From assembly GCA_037039685.1 (NCBI GenBank), contig JAWNGF010000001.1, positions 1,612,001 through 1,676,000 of the forward strand: 64,000 nt of DNA, written 5' to 3'. The stretch comes from Ceratobasidium sp. AG-K (taxonomy: Eukaryota; Basidiomycota; Agaricomycetes; Cantharellales; Ceratobasidiaceae). This document shows, piece by piece, positions 36,637-49,680 of the stretch (position 1 is the stretch's first letter; each line of letters begins with the position of its first letter). Both the position numbers and the translations under genes were made by a program. Under the pieces are notes generated by a model, which was given only the letters and a program-made list of their open reading frames with translations, did no database searches and was not told the origin of the DNA.

Positions 36637-37030
36637 AACCGCATTTAGGTGTCTGATTTACCCCCACGTTCGCACAAATGGGCTGGCGATCATACTTAGG
36701 GACAGCGAAATACGGAATCTTATGGAATATCTCGCACATGCGATGTGAACATAGCCTCATATCCAGGCCAAGACAGCTGAATATCTCACATACATTTAAA
36801 CGGTGGTTCTAGTCCCTTTCCGGCGGTTCCCCGGGAAACGCCACGCGCTCAACTTATTAGGACGGGATACAAAATCACTGGAGCCGTTTTTGCCTCTTCC
36901 TGGTCTCCGCCTCTGTCGTCGCTCTCGTGTCTCGGTCCGTGTATTCACAGAGGGCTTGACGTTCTCTGCGCATAAAAAACCATCCCATAACAACCACTCG
37001 TTTGCCCCCTCCCCCTCCCCAACGACAACC
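36637..37030. promoter_or_regulatory. Divergent promoter between PAM17 and the SH3 membrane protein
   Basis: 394 bp between opposite start codons. It has a CATAAAAAAC stretch at 36971-36980 that may act as a TATA-like element, and a long pyrimidine tract (CCCCCTCCCCCTCCCC) directly before the SH3 gene ATG. Confidence 0.45.
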
Positions 37031-38480
37031 ATGCCTGTTATCGCTCGCCAGCTGGGCTCGCGTGAGTTGCATCGTGGCCACCAATAAACTTGTGACTGAC
37101 GATTTTTCAGTCATCTCCGAGGCCCTCCAGTCAAGGATCTCGACTGCCTCGGTCGGTCTTTTTGGACCATCTACCTCTGCAGCGGTAGCAACCTCCCGGG
37201 CGCCGGTTGTGCCTACGCAAATATCCTCGGTGCTCCCAGTGACAACCATTATCAACACCCTGACCCGGTCCGTTGTGGCCCCGACTTCGGCGGTTGTTCC
37301 GACCACGACAATTCCGACCACTACACTCGTTACCACCTCGACCCCGTTGACCACTAGCACCCCAGAGGTGACATCAACTAGCGTTCCTGTCAGCAGTGCA
37401 TCTGTTGTTCCCCAGCTAACTCTGACGACGCCGCCGGCTTCCTCCCTCGTGAACACTCTTCCGACAACTACCCGCACGTCGGTTTCTCCATCCGTGTCTG
37501 CGACCGGCGCTGCGTCAAATGCGGGATCTAGTCAACAAAGCAACATGAGCGGCGGGATTATTGGTATGTGTATAGCTCCGGTTTGAGCTCCGAAGCTAAT
37601 CGCGATTTCAGCTCTTATTGTTGTCGGTGCTTTGTTAGCGGTTCTCCTTGCAGGTGCATTTGCCTTCCGACGCATCCAGGTCTACCGCCGCGCCAAGCGC
37701 AGGGAAAACAACTATGGTGCCGGAGCCGTTCCAGATGCTCCATTCCCGTTCACCAATGTTTCCGAATCCGACATGAAAGGAGCTCAATCGGTCCGTGACT
37801 TTGGCCGCCAACCGAGCATCACTTCTCAGCGAACCGAGAAGCCGCTCCCAAGCGTTGCGCCTGATTTCTACCCTGTCGATCTCAATGCCAATGCATATGG
37901 TCAGCCTGCGTACAATGACGGGATGTCCGGCCCTTATCCTATGATGGGTCCTGGAGCCTACGGCTATGGACAAAACCGTATCGCTTCCCCTGCTCCACCT
38001 CAGCCGCAAAGGATGATGTCGCCTGCTCCGGTCCCAACCTATGCACGAGCCCCATCCCCCGTCAACCCGTACCCGAACCACCCACAGATGCTGACTCCTG
38101 CTGCCCCACCTGCTGCCACCCTTGCAGTTCCCGGTGCAAGTCTCTCCGTGCCCCAGGTGTCCGGCAAGAAGCGCGTGATCCAGACTTTCCAACCGTCACT
38201 TCCCGACGAGTGAGTGGGTTTATTCAGATCAGTTTGCATTTACTAACGCCCATTCAGATTGGACATCCGTGACGGTGACTGGGTAGTTGTTGTTCATGCT
38301 TACGATGACGGCTGGGGTTTGTGCGAGTGCAACGGACGACGTGGTGTGGTCCCCCTGGAGGTAAGCGAGCATACAGTTGCATTGTAGCGTGTCTAACTCT
38401 TGTCGTAGTGCCTTGACCTCGGAAAGCCCGATTTCCGAGCCAGCCGACGATTGAGCTCCCTCTCCGCTATCAGGCAATAG
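37031..38480 (+). CDS. Membrane-anchored SH3 protein, Fus1/Mid2-like layout
   Basis: Single-pass surface protein. A short first exon (MPVIARQLGS) is followed by a Ser/Thr/Val-rich ectodomain of about 140 residues, rich in TTT and TST blocks and probably heavily O-mannosylated. The membrane helix is IIALIVVGALLAVLLAGAFAF (near 37625), then a basic stop-transfer RRIQVYRRAKRREN. The cytosolic part is Pro/Tyr/Gly-rich (PYPMMGPGAYGYGQN), and the C-terminal SH3 domain reads KRVIQTFQPSLPDELDIRDGDWV, with ALYDY-like lead-in, then DDGWGLCECNGRRGVVPLE, the usual W and P positions. No clear signal peptide is predicted from exon 1. Likely a cell-surface or cell-fusion adaptor. It is divergent from PAM17. 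Confidence 0.75.
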
Positions 38481-39000
38481 GCGGTCAACTTGATACCTTC
38501 CCGATGAATATTCAGCTGGTTTCCTGAAATGCAGGTCATTCATCTTCAGTCTTTACTTGTTGAACTCGTGTCGCACGTCCCGGATTTGGCGTGTCGATTT
38601 ACGTTGAAGCGGTCCGTATTGCATATGGGCTTTTCTTGATAGTCTGCGCATGAATCTGTGTTTCTCGCTGATGGTTTTCGTGATGGAGTCCGTGACGACA
38701 TACTGAAACTTTTTAAACACCTTCGCAGCGAGTGGCATGCCGCTCCTTTCCTGTCCATCCTTTATTTTTGTCAATGGTTATTACTTTTTACCTTCGCAAA
38801 TATGACCACTGTATCCAATCGTTGCTCGCCTTCCGAGAAGTCGTCTTGGCAAGCCAACCGACAAATATGGGTCCTTGTCGCCTGGCGCTTATCGAAGATT
38901 CTGGCAAGACACGCATCGCTCTTAACCGTCGCTCGTCATTTGAGCCCTCAAGCGTCTTGTACTCTTTCTCTACCGCACTCTCTTAATACTAACTCACGCT
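38481..39000. other. Intergenic region before AHA1
   Basis: About 520 bp. Plus and minus frames here are short and unlike known proteins. It should contain the SH3 gene 3' UTR and the AHA1 promoter. Confidence 0.35.
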
Positions 39001-40542
39001 ATGGCTGCCACCTCTACGATGTCGACATCGACCGCCAACTGGCACTGGAAAAACAAGAACGTCACACCATGGTAAATGACCCGCGCTCACCACCAACAAG
39101 CTGCTGAATTTTATGCTGGTAGGGCCAAGACTTGGTTTGAGCAGGAGCTCACGACCGTGGCACATTCGGAAGGCGGGTCCGAAGTTAAAATTACGCGGGT
39201 GACCGAGGTGGACGGTGATTGTGAACTAGGTCAGCGCAAGTCCAAGTAAGTCACCATGTGCAACGTAGCCTGTGTTGTGCTGACGATAGGTGCTTAGGCT
39301 CATTACAATCTACGACTGCAAGGTCGTACTCTCGTGGTCTGGTCAGTCGGATTATGTGTCGATAGTGCTCCATGAGCTAAATCCATGCATGCAGGCGAGG
39401 ACAAGGATGGAAACAAGGCTGAAGGAAGCTTGACTATTCCAGAGGTTTCACACGAGCAGTCGGACGGTCTGAGTGATTACGTCGTATGTCCGCAATTATA
39501 TCGCGATAGAACTCTGCTAAACCCATCTAGTACAACTGGTCCCTCGACAGCTCCTCGACCCCAGAAGTGAACGCTCTTTACGCGCTCGCAAAATCAAAGC
39601 TCCCATCCCTACTCTCGGACCGATTTGGCGCGTTCCGTGGTGCGATGCTCGACACGCACGGTAAAGATTTGACCGTCATCGGCACCCCTGGTCCTTCCGG
39701 CGCCTCGACTCCGGCACCGGCACCTGCTACGCCTTCCGCATCGCTCTCGAAGCCCGTCTCGGCCAAGGAAGTCTCCAAGGGAATAACAAATTCAGCGGTG
39801 GTAACTGTCGATGCATCGTTCATGGCGAGCGCAGCAGAGCTGTTTGAGCTCTTGACGGATGAGAAACGGATACCTCATTGGACACGTGCTCCCGCGCAGG
39901 TAGGTCAAGTGTGTGGCGGTTGGGAGAGTACTGACCGTTGGTCAAGTCGCAAGCGTCCGTTGGCGGCACGTTTAGCTTGTTTGGTGGAGGGGTTACTGGT
40001 AAATACACAGAGTTGCAAAAGCCAACCAAGATAGTTTCGACCTGGAAGCTCAATTCTCCCAAGTGGCCCAATGGTGCGTCGACTTGATATGGGTGTATGC
40101 TACACTGACACGAACTGGCACAGGCCACGAGGGCAAACTCACGACGACGCTGGACCAACAATCCGACTCAACCAAGGTCGAGTTCAAGCTTTCCGGAGTT
40201 CCTCTTGGGTTGGAAGACGAAACCCGAAAGAACATTGAAGGATACTAGTGCGTACATGCCTGGGTAGAAATACAACCCCTACTGATACCTTTTATTATTA
40301 TCATTTAGTATTGGAGGTTTCCAGGTGAGTTCCATGTCCGAATACGTGTCCAGCTGATCCTGATGTACCACTTGTAGTCTATTGGGTACGTTAGAGTGGC
40401 TCCTGCTACATCTTTTTCCACCCGTTCCTCGTCCACCAAAAGTTCGCCTGCCAAGCCACCCGCCACGGCTTCATCATGGGTTATACCCGGTCTCTTTGCT
40501 CTCCTCGCTTTCTCTGCTGCCCTTAGCTCTCGCTATCTTTGA
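39001..40542 (+). CDS. AHA1: Activator of Hsp90 ATPase (Aha1) with a C-terminal membrane-like segment
   Basis: Hsp90 co-chaperone that speeds up its ATPase. The N-domain has NWHWKNKNVTPWAKTWF, matching the conserved NWHW...W start, then EVKITRVTEVDGDCELGQRKSK and LSWSGEDKDGNKAEGSLTIPEVS. A Pro/Ala/Ser linker (about 39690-39780) leads to the AHSA1 domain: VTVDASFMASAAELFELLTD, KRIPHWTRAPAQ, GGTFSLFGGGVTGKY, TWKLNSPKWPNGH and FKLSGVPLGLEDETRKNIEGYY. A 16-nt exon (40309-40324) supplies IGGFQ. The last exon then adds a linker rich in Ser, Pro and Lys and the hydrophobic WVIPGLFALLAFSAALSSRYL (40477-40539), absent from yeast and human Aha1. If real, it would be a tail anchor. Confidence 0.88.
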
Positions 40543-40822
40543 TTTTTTGCACTCTTTTTTTTAAACTGTCGCTCACTATTCACATTCATTGGTCTTGCTC
40601 ACAACAGACTCGCATCGTCGCTGTAAACTCCGGACACTCTTCAAGATATTGGGCGAGCAGTCGATCTATGGATATAGAAGTACAATAAATTTGTAAAGCA
40701 TTACTATGAAAGAGATGGAGGAGTGCAGCGGAAGGAAACGACTTCAACGGCGAACGACAGAAGCAAACGGCCCAGCAAAAAAGTATAACCTTGGAATAAC
40801 GGTGACAGACATAGGTCGTGTA

Positions 40823-42064
40823 TCACAAAAGATTGTCCATGCGGCTAAAGACTTCGAGCACAGCAGCAATAATCTCGACACTAACGTCCTCGGAACCATC
40901 TCCCCCAATCTCACTCCTCACCAGGCGCAACAGCTCAGATACGTTGGCGCTGCCGTCCCCAGAGCTGGGTCGCCTGCGTTGCTGGGCTTCTGCGCCTCCA
41001 TCCCGAACGCCAAACGGCCAGACGGAGAACTCGGCCAAAATGTCGTCACAGCGGCTCAGTGCCGATTCGCGGGCGTCATATCCAAGCCGAGCAAGACCGT
41101 TCTCCAATACGCTCGCCGCGTACTATCGCCCATGTCAATAAACCATTCAGGGAAGCGAGGCGGGACGTACCGCGGAAGTAACAAGACACACGGAGCGCAA
41201 CGCGCGGAATTGTGTTCCCTCCTTGCCCAATGCAGAATCGGGTAAAGTTGTCGTGCGTGCGGTGAGCAACGAAATGACTCGGTTCATGACCTCGTCTTTT
41301 GTGCGGGCATCCGCCACGGGGTGGGTAGCCATGTCGAACAGCAAGAAATTAGTCTTTTCCGTACGCAAAACGCCCTTGTCGACGAGCCCCTTTGCCAGCC
41401 GTTCGCGCACTTGCTTAAGTTGGTACCCGATTTTCATGACGTTCCAGGTCTCGCCTGGTTATCGATGAGCATCCAGAGGCCACCAGTGCCATTGAATAGA
41501 CTTACCACTAAGCAGATCGATCCAGGTACCAACGCCCATTTTCTCGCTCGCTTTGATCATTTTGAGTGCCTCGTCGAGAATCGTCTCGCCCGTCTGGCGT
41601 TCGTCGATGACCTCGATAAGACGGTCTGGCAATGGATATCGCCGCCGTGCTGAATCTTGACCATGCCGATTCTGCGGCGTAGCGCGAGTTCCATAAGGAT
41701 ACACCCACGCAGCGCGTACGAGATATTGTCGTTCCAGAAAGAGAGATACCCCTAATCACAGCTTTAGCATTGTACCCCCACACAGGTCGGTCTGAACACA
41801 CCTGCTTGTCTTTGATTCCCAACAAAAGAATATCCTCGAGAATCGTCAGACGGGGCATGCTCTTCCCTTCGCCCTCGGTTTCCAAGTCGCGCGGGTCGAA
41901 TGCAATCTTGCCACCACCCTCGAGTGCCGTTCCTCCTCCATAGCTCCGGCCTCCACCCCCACCGCACTAGCATTTCCCACAGGCGATGGCGCAGAGGGTG
42001 TGAGGTCTTCGGTCGTCGGCGTAGAAGTGCCAACCCGGCGGCGAGAAAGTCCAGACGCTGCCAT
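40823..42064 (-). CDS. VPS74: GOLPH3 / Vps74, Golgi PI4P-binding adaptor
   Basis: Binds PI4P on trans-Golgi membranes and COPI, and keeps glycosyltransferases in the Golgi. Start [10 protein letters not shown], whose Arg cluster resembles the coatomer-binding Arg motif. The GPP34 domain has [78 protein letters not shown] (continuous across an intron), [20 protein letters not shown] and [12 protein letters not shown]. The C-terminus reads [17 protein letters not shown] after the last intron. To join the N-terminal exon with GKIAFDP, one base must be added at the C run 41956-41960 (G5 on the coding strand). I take this as a sequence error because the rest is intact. Confidence 0.88.
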
Positions 42065-42770
42065 CTGTAAAACTAGATTTTTCTTCGTGCCCTTTTTTAT
42101 TGCCCGGTGGTGACGTTAGTTAAGTGGTGGTCGTGGATGCGAGCTTGTCAGGGTGTGGTGGTCAGCACGCGCGTGGAGTCCACTGCGGATAGCATAGACG
42201 CCCGAAGCGCCAGCACCCAGGTGTCATTGGATTTTTTTCCCCAAAAGGCAGGCGTCTCTGGACTGTGCGATGTGTCGCTTGTAAGTTTCAACTGCCTGAA
42301 AATTAGCTTTGAATGGGTCAAAGGCGTTGCGAAACAAGTTATCTAGAAACGAAATGTATGCAGTTGCTCGACGGTTGTGGCCAAGCTCTGGATGGGTGTA
42401 TGCACTGGCGCCACTTCTCAGCGAGGGATTGCCTCGTCAATGGTTAGTCTCCAGGGCGGATCCCTTGCTTGAGCTCATCTTGGCATCGGTCTGAAACAGA
42501 GCTGGCGCGCATATGATCATATAAATTTACACCGTTTCTACGCCTTAAACGGGGACTAATGACTGGGCAACAAATAACATTTCAATCCCGTTCTAGTGTC
42601 CCTCTTTTGGCCCCACAGCCTTCGGTCAGTGTGGCAATTATGACAAACTAATTCAGTCTGCGGATTATCGGTCGCACTTCAAACCGAGATATCGCGACCA
42701 CCACTACAACTTCCCGTGGCTAGTCGCGTACATAACTGCCCTGCTACTAAAATCGTTAAACCCACCGGCA
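42065..42770. other. Intergenic region upstream of GOLPH3
   Basis: About 700 bp containing the GOLPH3 promoter. Small plus-strand frames at 42107-42494 do not look coding. No RNA gene or repeat was recognised. Confidence 0.35.
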
Positions 42771-43832
42771 TGCCACCGAGTGAGCAGCCTGGTGGCAAGA
42801 AAAGGTGATATCTAATTCATCTTTAACTAGTATTCATCTGCTTGCCATTTCGTTTTGTAAAGACCATGAGACGAAGGTGACCAGTACAAGACCGTTCGAC
42901 ACGATCGACGTGTCATCGTAGGTCCATTTACCGGTCGAACTCAAGGCAATTGGCACCATAGACGATTCCTCAATGGAAAAGCCGCTGAAGAGCGACTGCC
43001 CAAACCTAGGGTACGTGGCGCGAATGGTGAGCCAACTTGGTCGTAATTTTGTCTAACGGTGCATTTGACCTATCCCATGTAACTCAGCTCGACATCCCGT
43101 CAATGTACCACCATTTGCGCGGCTTCGTCCGTCCGGGAAATCATCGCCCCTTGTGCGCACTCCTAGAGCGAGCCAAGCACCCCCTCGTCCAAGGGGTCTA
43201 TGTCGATGACTTTGGCCCTGAGCGGCACTTGTGATTGAGTCCAGTCCCAATCAACTCGACTGCGCTTGTCGCTGGATCCAGCAGTGATGACAGCGTTGTC
43301 TCCATCGACGACGATTCCGGTGATATTGCTCCCCCGCCCAAACATGGTCGCTTTCCATCAGGGCCCCTCGGCCCAAACGTGGTTGCTTTCCCTGGGAAAT
43401 CTCCCCAGCTCTTCCCAAGCTGCCGCACATAAAGCTTTTCGGCCGCCATTCAGCCCCGCCGTCGAACCTTCTAACAACAGTCAGGCCATAGTTCGTGTTC
43501 CTGCCCGTGTTGAGCGAAACCCCTGCCTAATCGATCAGGTAGTACCACCTACTACTGAAACTGCGCTCCTTGCCAAAAAGGCGGAATTCGACGACCGACG
43601 AAGCCAAAGAAAACATGAACGTCGTATGGCCGAAATCAAAATGCAGGCCGAGATTAAGGAGCGCGAAGCGGATAGTTTGAAAGATGAGCGTCGTGTTAGC
43701 GAACGGCAGGCCGAGCGGCCTCATGAACTGGAGATGAACCGTTTGGAGCTTCGGGAGTTGGAGCTTCGGCTTAAACTACGAGGTGATGCAGGCACATCCG
43801 GATCTCCACAAGCGGCGATAGACCCAACATAG
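42771..43832 (+). pseudogene. Possible degraded or misassembled gene with a charged coiled-coil C-terminus
   Basis: From ATG 42771 (MPPSEQPGGKKR) plus-strand segments with protein-like bias appear in changing frames: VRHDRRVIVGPFTGRTQGNW near 42890-42950, FVRPGNHRPLCALLERAKHP near 43120, GSSSDDSVVSIDDDSGDIAPP near 43270-43330, and finally a long frame ending at 43832 with EFDDRRSQRKHERRMAEIK and ELEMNRLELRELELRLKL, a clear heptad-rich charged helix. The acidic SSSDDSVVSIDDDSGD part and coiled coil could belong to one nuclear or scaffold protein, but no single splicing pattern joins them. I cannot name a family. Frameshifts may be decay or sequence error. Confidence 0.35.
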
Positions 43833-45121
43833 TCGGGTCTTTCCCGGGGGTGAACGGAACCATGTAGTAATATTTTTTTTCAACACATCTTTCGACTCTA
43901 AATTCAGGCCTTTTGTTCACCTATGAACCAGGTATTCCTGTCACAATACTCCTTCCGTCACTTCTGACAGCTGATTCGTCCAACTTAACCTTGACGCACT
44001 AAAAATCCAACCCACGCGCTGGCTCTCATCATTATGTTGGCCAACAAATCGCCTTACAGGGTCAGCGGCGAAGATTGAAGAAGGAGCGAAGCGGTTAGTT
44101 CCAATTCATGTGGCGTTCAACAACTCCGTCACAAACTCAACGCGCACCCATGTTATATGCGCACAAGTTGGGTGTTTATAAGATACATATAAACAAGCTT
44201 AAACCTTGGGTGTGAGGAAACATCAGGCTGACTTCATAGAGCGGATACTACCCAAGCATCGGCTGGCTGATTGCACGGAGCTCGAGTTGCGGGTACCGAA
44301 TGTATAGGTGAGAAGTGATTTTCACATTATGCGATTGGTTTCAATTGTGGGGTAGTGTAACATCCATTAGTTCGATACCTCATAAATATAGACCCCTGTG
44401 ATCCATCCACTAAATGTGCACAAAGCATGCAAATTCATCTTGATGGTGTATGTGTGGGCTGCAAAGAGGTGTCCGAACATACTATACGCAGACCTAGTCC
44501 CGATTAAGAAAAGACTAGCTAGCTAGAAATGCGTATTCTTGACATGTAAACGACTTGGAGATGTAACTATTTCTTCACTAACGTGTAAATTGCTGTTGCC
44601 CTATCATAATGTATCTACGAACCCTTGAAATGGAGTTCCTTGGTACTTCAACGCGATAATTCCCTCGGTATTGTAACCCTCCCCTGGTTGATGCAAGGCC
44701 CGACGACCGACTCGGTCTTGGAGTGAAGTATAAGCTATATGTGCTGGAGTCTAAGTCTTTTATGGTGCGGATTGACGACAAACATTAGATTCAAGGGCTA
44801 TTAAACCTGTCTTGACATGGTCCACAGCCAAGATTCAGGGAGAAGTTCTCTGGTCCTGTCGTCCACACGCCGCTCTGCGGCAAACATAAACTACAGAGCT
44901 TCCGAGTATGCATATACCCACTCGCCTCTTCATCACACTGCAGCTTGAACAGCAGACACACGTATGCATATCTATGACTATGAAAAGGTACAACGAGAAG
45001 CACATGCAATGAAAGCATCGATTAATGATGAAAATAGTACAACAAATTCTACCGTACAAAAATCCCGTAAAAGTGAACAAAGGGTAACATCTTGATCTAA
45101 AATCATGCATCCAACAACGTT
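43833..45121. other. Gene-poor stretch
   Basis: About 1.3 kb without supported gene on either strand; AT-rich, short frames only. A minus-strand frame near 44835-45110 and another at 44791-45018 do not resemble known proteins. Lack of coding signal for this length is unusual in this window. The part close to 45121 should be the 3' UTR of the MFS gene. Confidence 0.4.
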
Positions 45122-46984
45122 TTATGCGGCCGCACCAGCGCCAGGCTTAATACCCATCGCCTTCAGGTTGTAGTTCTTGACGAACAAAGCGGATAGCGAA
45201 GCCAAGACACCGGTCGGGACACCAATCAAGAACACGCTGTTGAGGGCCTTGAGGTAAGCCCGAATAACAGGCTCTTGTTGTTCAACGGGGAGAGTAAAGA
45301 TAAGTGGGACGCTTTGTCGGACACCAAGAATGACATCAGCCGGGAGGCCAGGGGCGTAGATGTCGAGGTACTTGACGAGCTGATTTGCCAGGATTGAGCC
45401 GGCAATGGCGATTCCGATAATACCGCTAAACACGAGTCAGATGGAACCCTTACAAAAGTGGGGGAAGACTTACCCAATGAGCTGAGTAAAGGTTACAAGC
45501 GAGCTACCTTGTGGGATCAACTCTTCCTCGTGGGCGTACTCGGCCTGGATCGCAATCACAGTATTCTGCAAAGCACCGCCTACACCCACACCAAGAAGAA
45601 TCTGATATCCAATTTCCTTGCCCGATCCCGAGTTGGCATCGAGGGTGTAGAGCAGACCCGCGCCGACGGAGATGAGAAGCGGGGAGCCAAGGAGGAAGGG
45701 CCAGAAACGACCAGTGCTGTTGATGACGCCTCCGGAACCACCAGCAGCGATAACAACGCTGAGCATGAAGGGGAGAATGTCAATGCCCGAACGGGTGGCA
45801 GAGTGGCCCTTGGCGACTTGGAAGTAAATGGGAAGGTAGTAAGTTCCGAGCAGGAGAGCAAGCATGATGAAGAACTACAACGCGTGTTAGTTAAGCGAGC
45901 AAGAACAAGAGAAAGTGCACTTACGGCTTCAATGCAAGTACCAATCTGAGTGCGGCGGCGGAACATCGCCGTGCGGAGAATGGCACGATCGCCGAGCTTG
46001 TACTCCCAGAAGATAAAGATTGGGCAGAGTACGCCAAATACGCAGAAGAGAGCAATGACGACCTTGTCGTTCCAAGGGCGCTCATTTCCACCCCACTGGA
46101 GAGGGAGAAGGAGTGCAGTCACCGTGCCGAGAGCGAGGACGGAACCTGCCCAGTCGAGGGCTAGCCATTTCTGGAGCGTGGTCTTGCCTTCAAATTCGGC
46201 GCCGCCCATGGGAGGTCGGTTGGGAGTGAGGAATATGATGGTCAAGACGGTGATGGCACCAAATGGCAGGTTGATGTAGAAACACCAGCGCCATGAGACA
46301 TGATCGGTAAATGCGCCTCCCAAGAGCGGGCCAACGACACTAGAGAGCGCAAAAACTGCACCAAAAGTGCCGAAGAGGACAGGGCGCTGCTCCAGGCGAG
46401 TGACTTGGGCAATGATGGACAGGACCGAAACGAAGATGCCGGCGGCGCCGACACCCGCAAAGGCACGACCGAAAATCAGGAACTCCATGTTGGGAGCGAC
46501 AGCGCAAAACAAGGAACCGATTTCAAACAGGATGACAGCAACGAGGTAAACCCATTTTGTGGGGGCGATGGCGAGGAGCTGGCCGTAGGTAAGCATGCAT
46601 CCTGCCTGGGTCAAAAAGTATCCGCTGGCTGTAGAGCTATTAGCGAAAGCGCACACTCACAACCTGTTCAACGTACCAATCCATGTAACTTGGTCAAATG
46701 CGTCGAATTTACTCGCAATAATAGGGAGTGCGGTAGCGACCTAGAGCGGGGTCAGCGCCAAGGCGGTCATGGACAAATAATCAACTTACAATTGTTTGAT
46801 CGAGAGCAATGAGCAGGATGGACATTAACATGCCGACAAAGACAAGGAAGAGTCGCATGCCGGTGAGGTAGCGCTCATCTTGCTCGACTACAGTCTGGGC
46901 CTCATCGAGGGCGACGCTCTCGCGCTTCTCGTCGAGTTCGCCTTGCTTGTTGGGCAGTGGAGATGCTTGCTCGTTGGAAGCCAT
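45122..46984 (-). CDS. MFS drug exporter, DHA2 (14-helix) type
   Basis: Plasma-membrane proton antiporter of the major facilitator family. The cytosolic N-terminus is acidic; helix 1 reads FLVFVGMLMSILLIALDQTI and continues as VATALPIIASKFDAFDQVTWI, the DHA2 motif LDxTIV-ALP. Later landmarks are ASGYFLTQAGCMLTYGQLL, GRAFAGVGAAGIFVSVLSI, GPLLGGAFTDHVSWRWCFYINLPFG, typical of 14-helix multidrug transporters, then GWGGxxxPW-like LQWGGNERPWND, and IILLGVGVGGALQNTVIA-like GVGVGGALQNTVIAIQ. The C-terminal extension is short (KPGAGAAA). Substrates cannot be told from the sequence; toxins, azoles or host compounds are known for relatives. Four introns. It is divergent from the formaldehyde dehydrogenase, 828 bp away. 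Confidence 0.88.
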
Positions 46985-49546
<2,562 letters not shown>

Positions 49547-49680
49547 GCCATTATTTTGTACTTGTTTTATTCTATATCAAGGGAAAAACAAAGTGCATCG
49601 TATTGAAATAAAAACACGTCAAGTAAATCATTGATATTCGTCCTTGCATCGTCTTTGCGCATAAAGATCAAATCAGTTCA

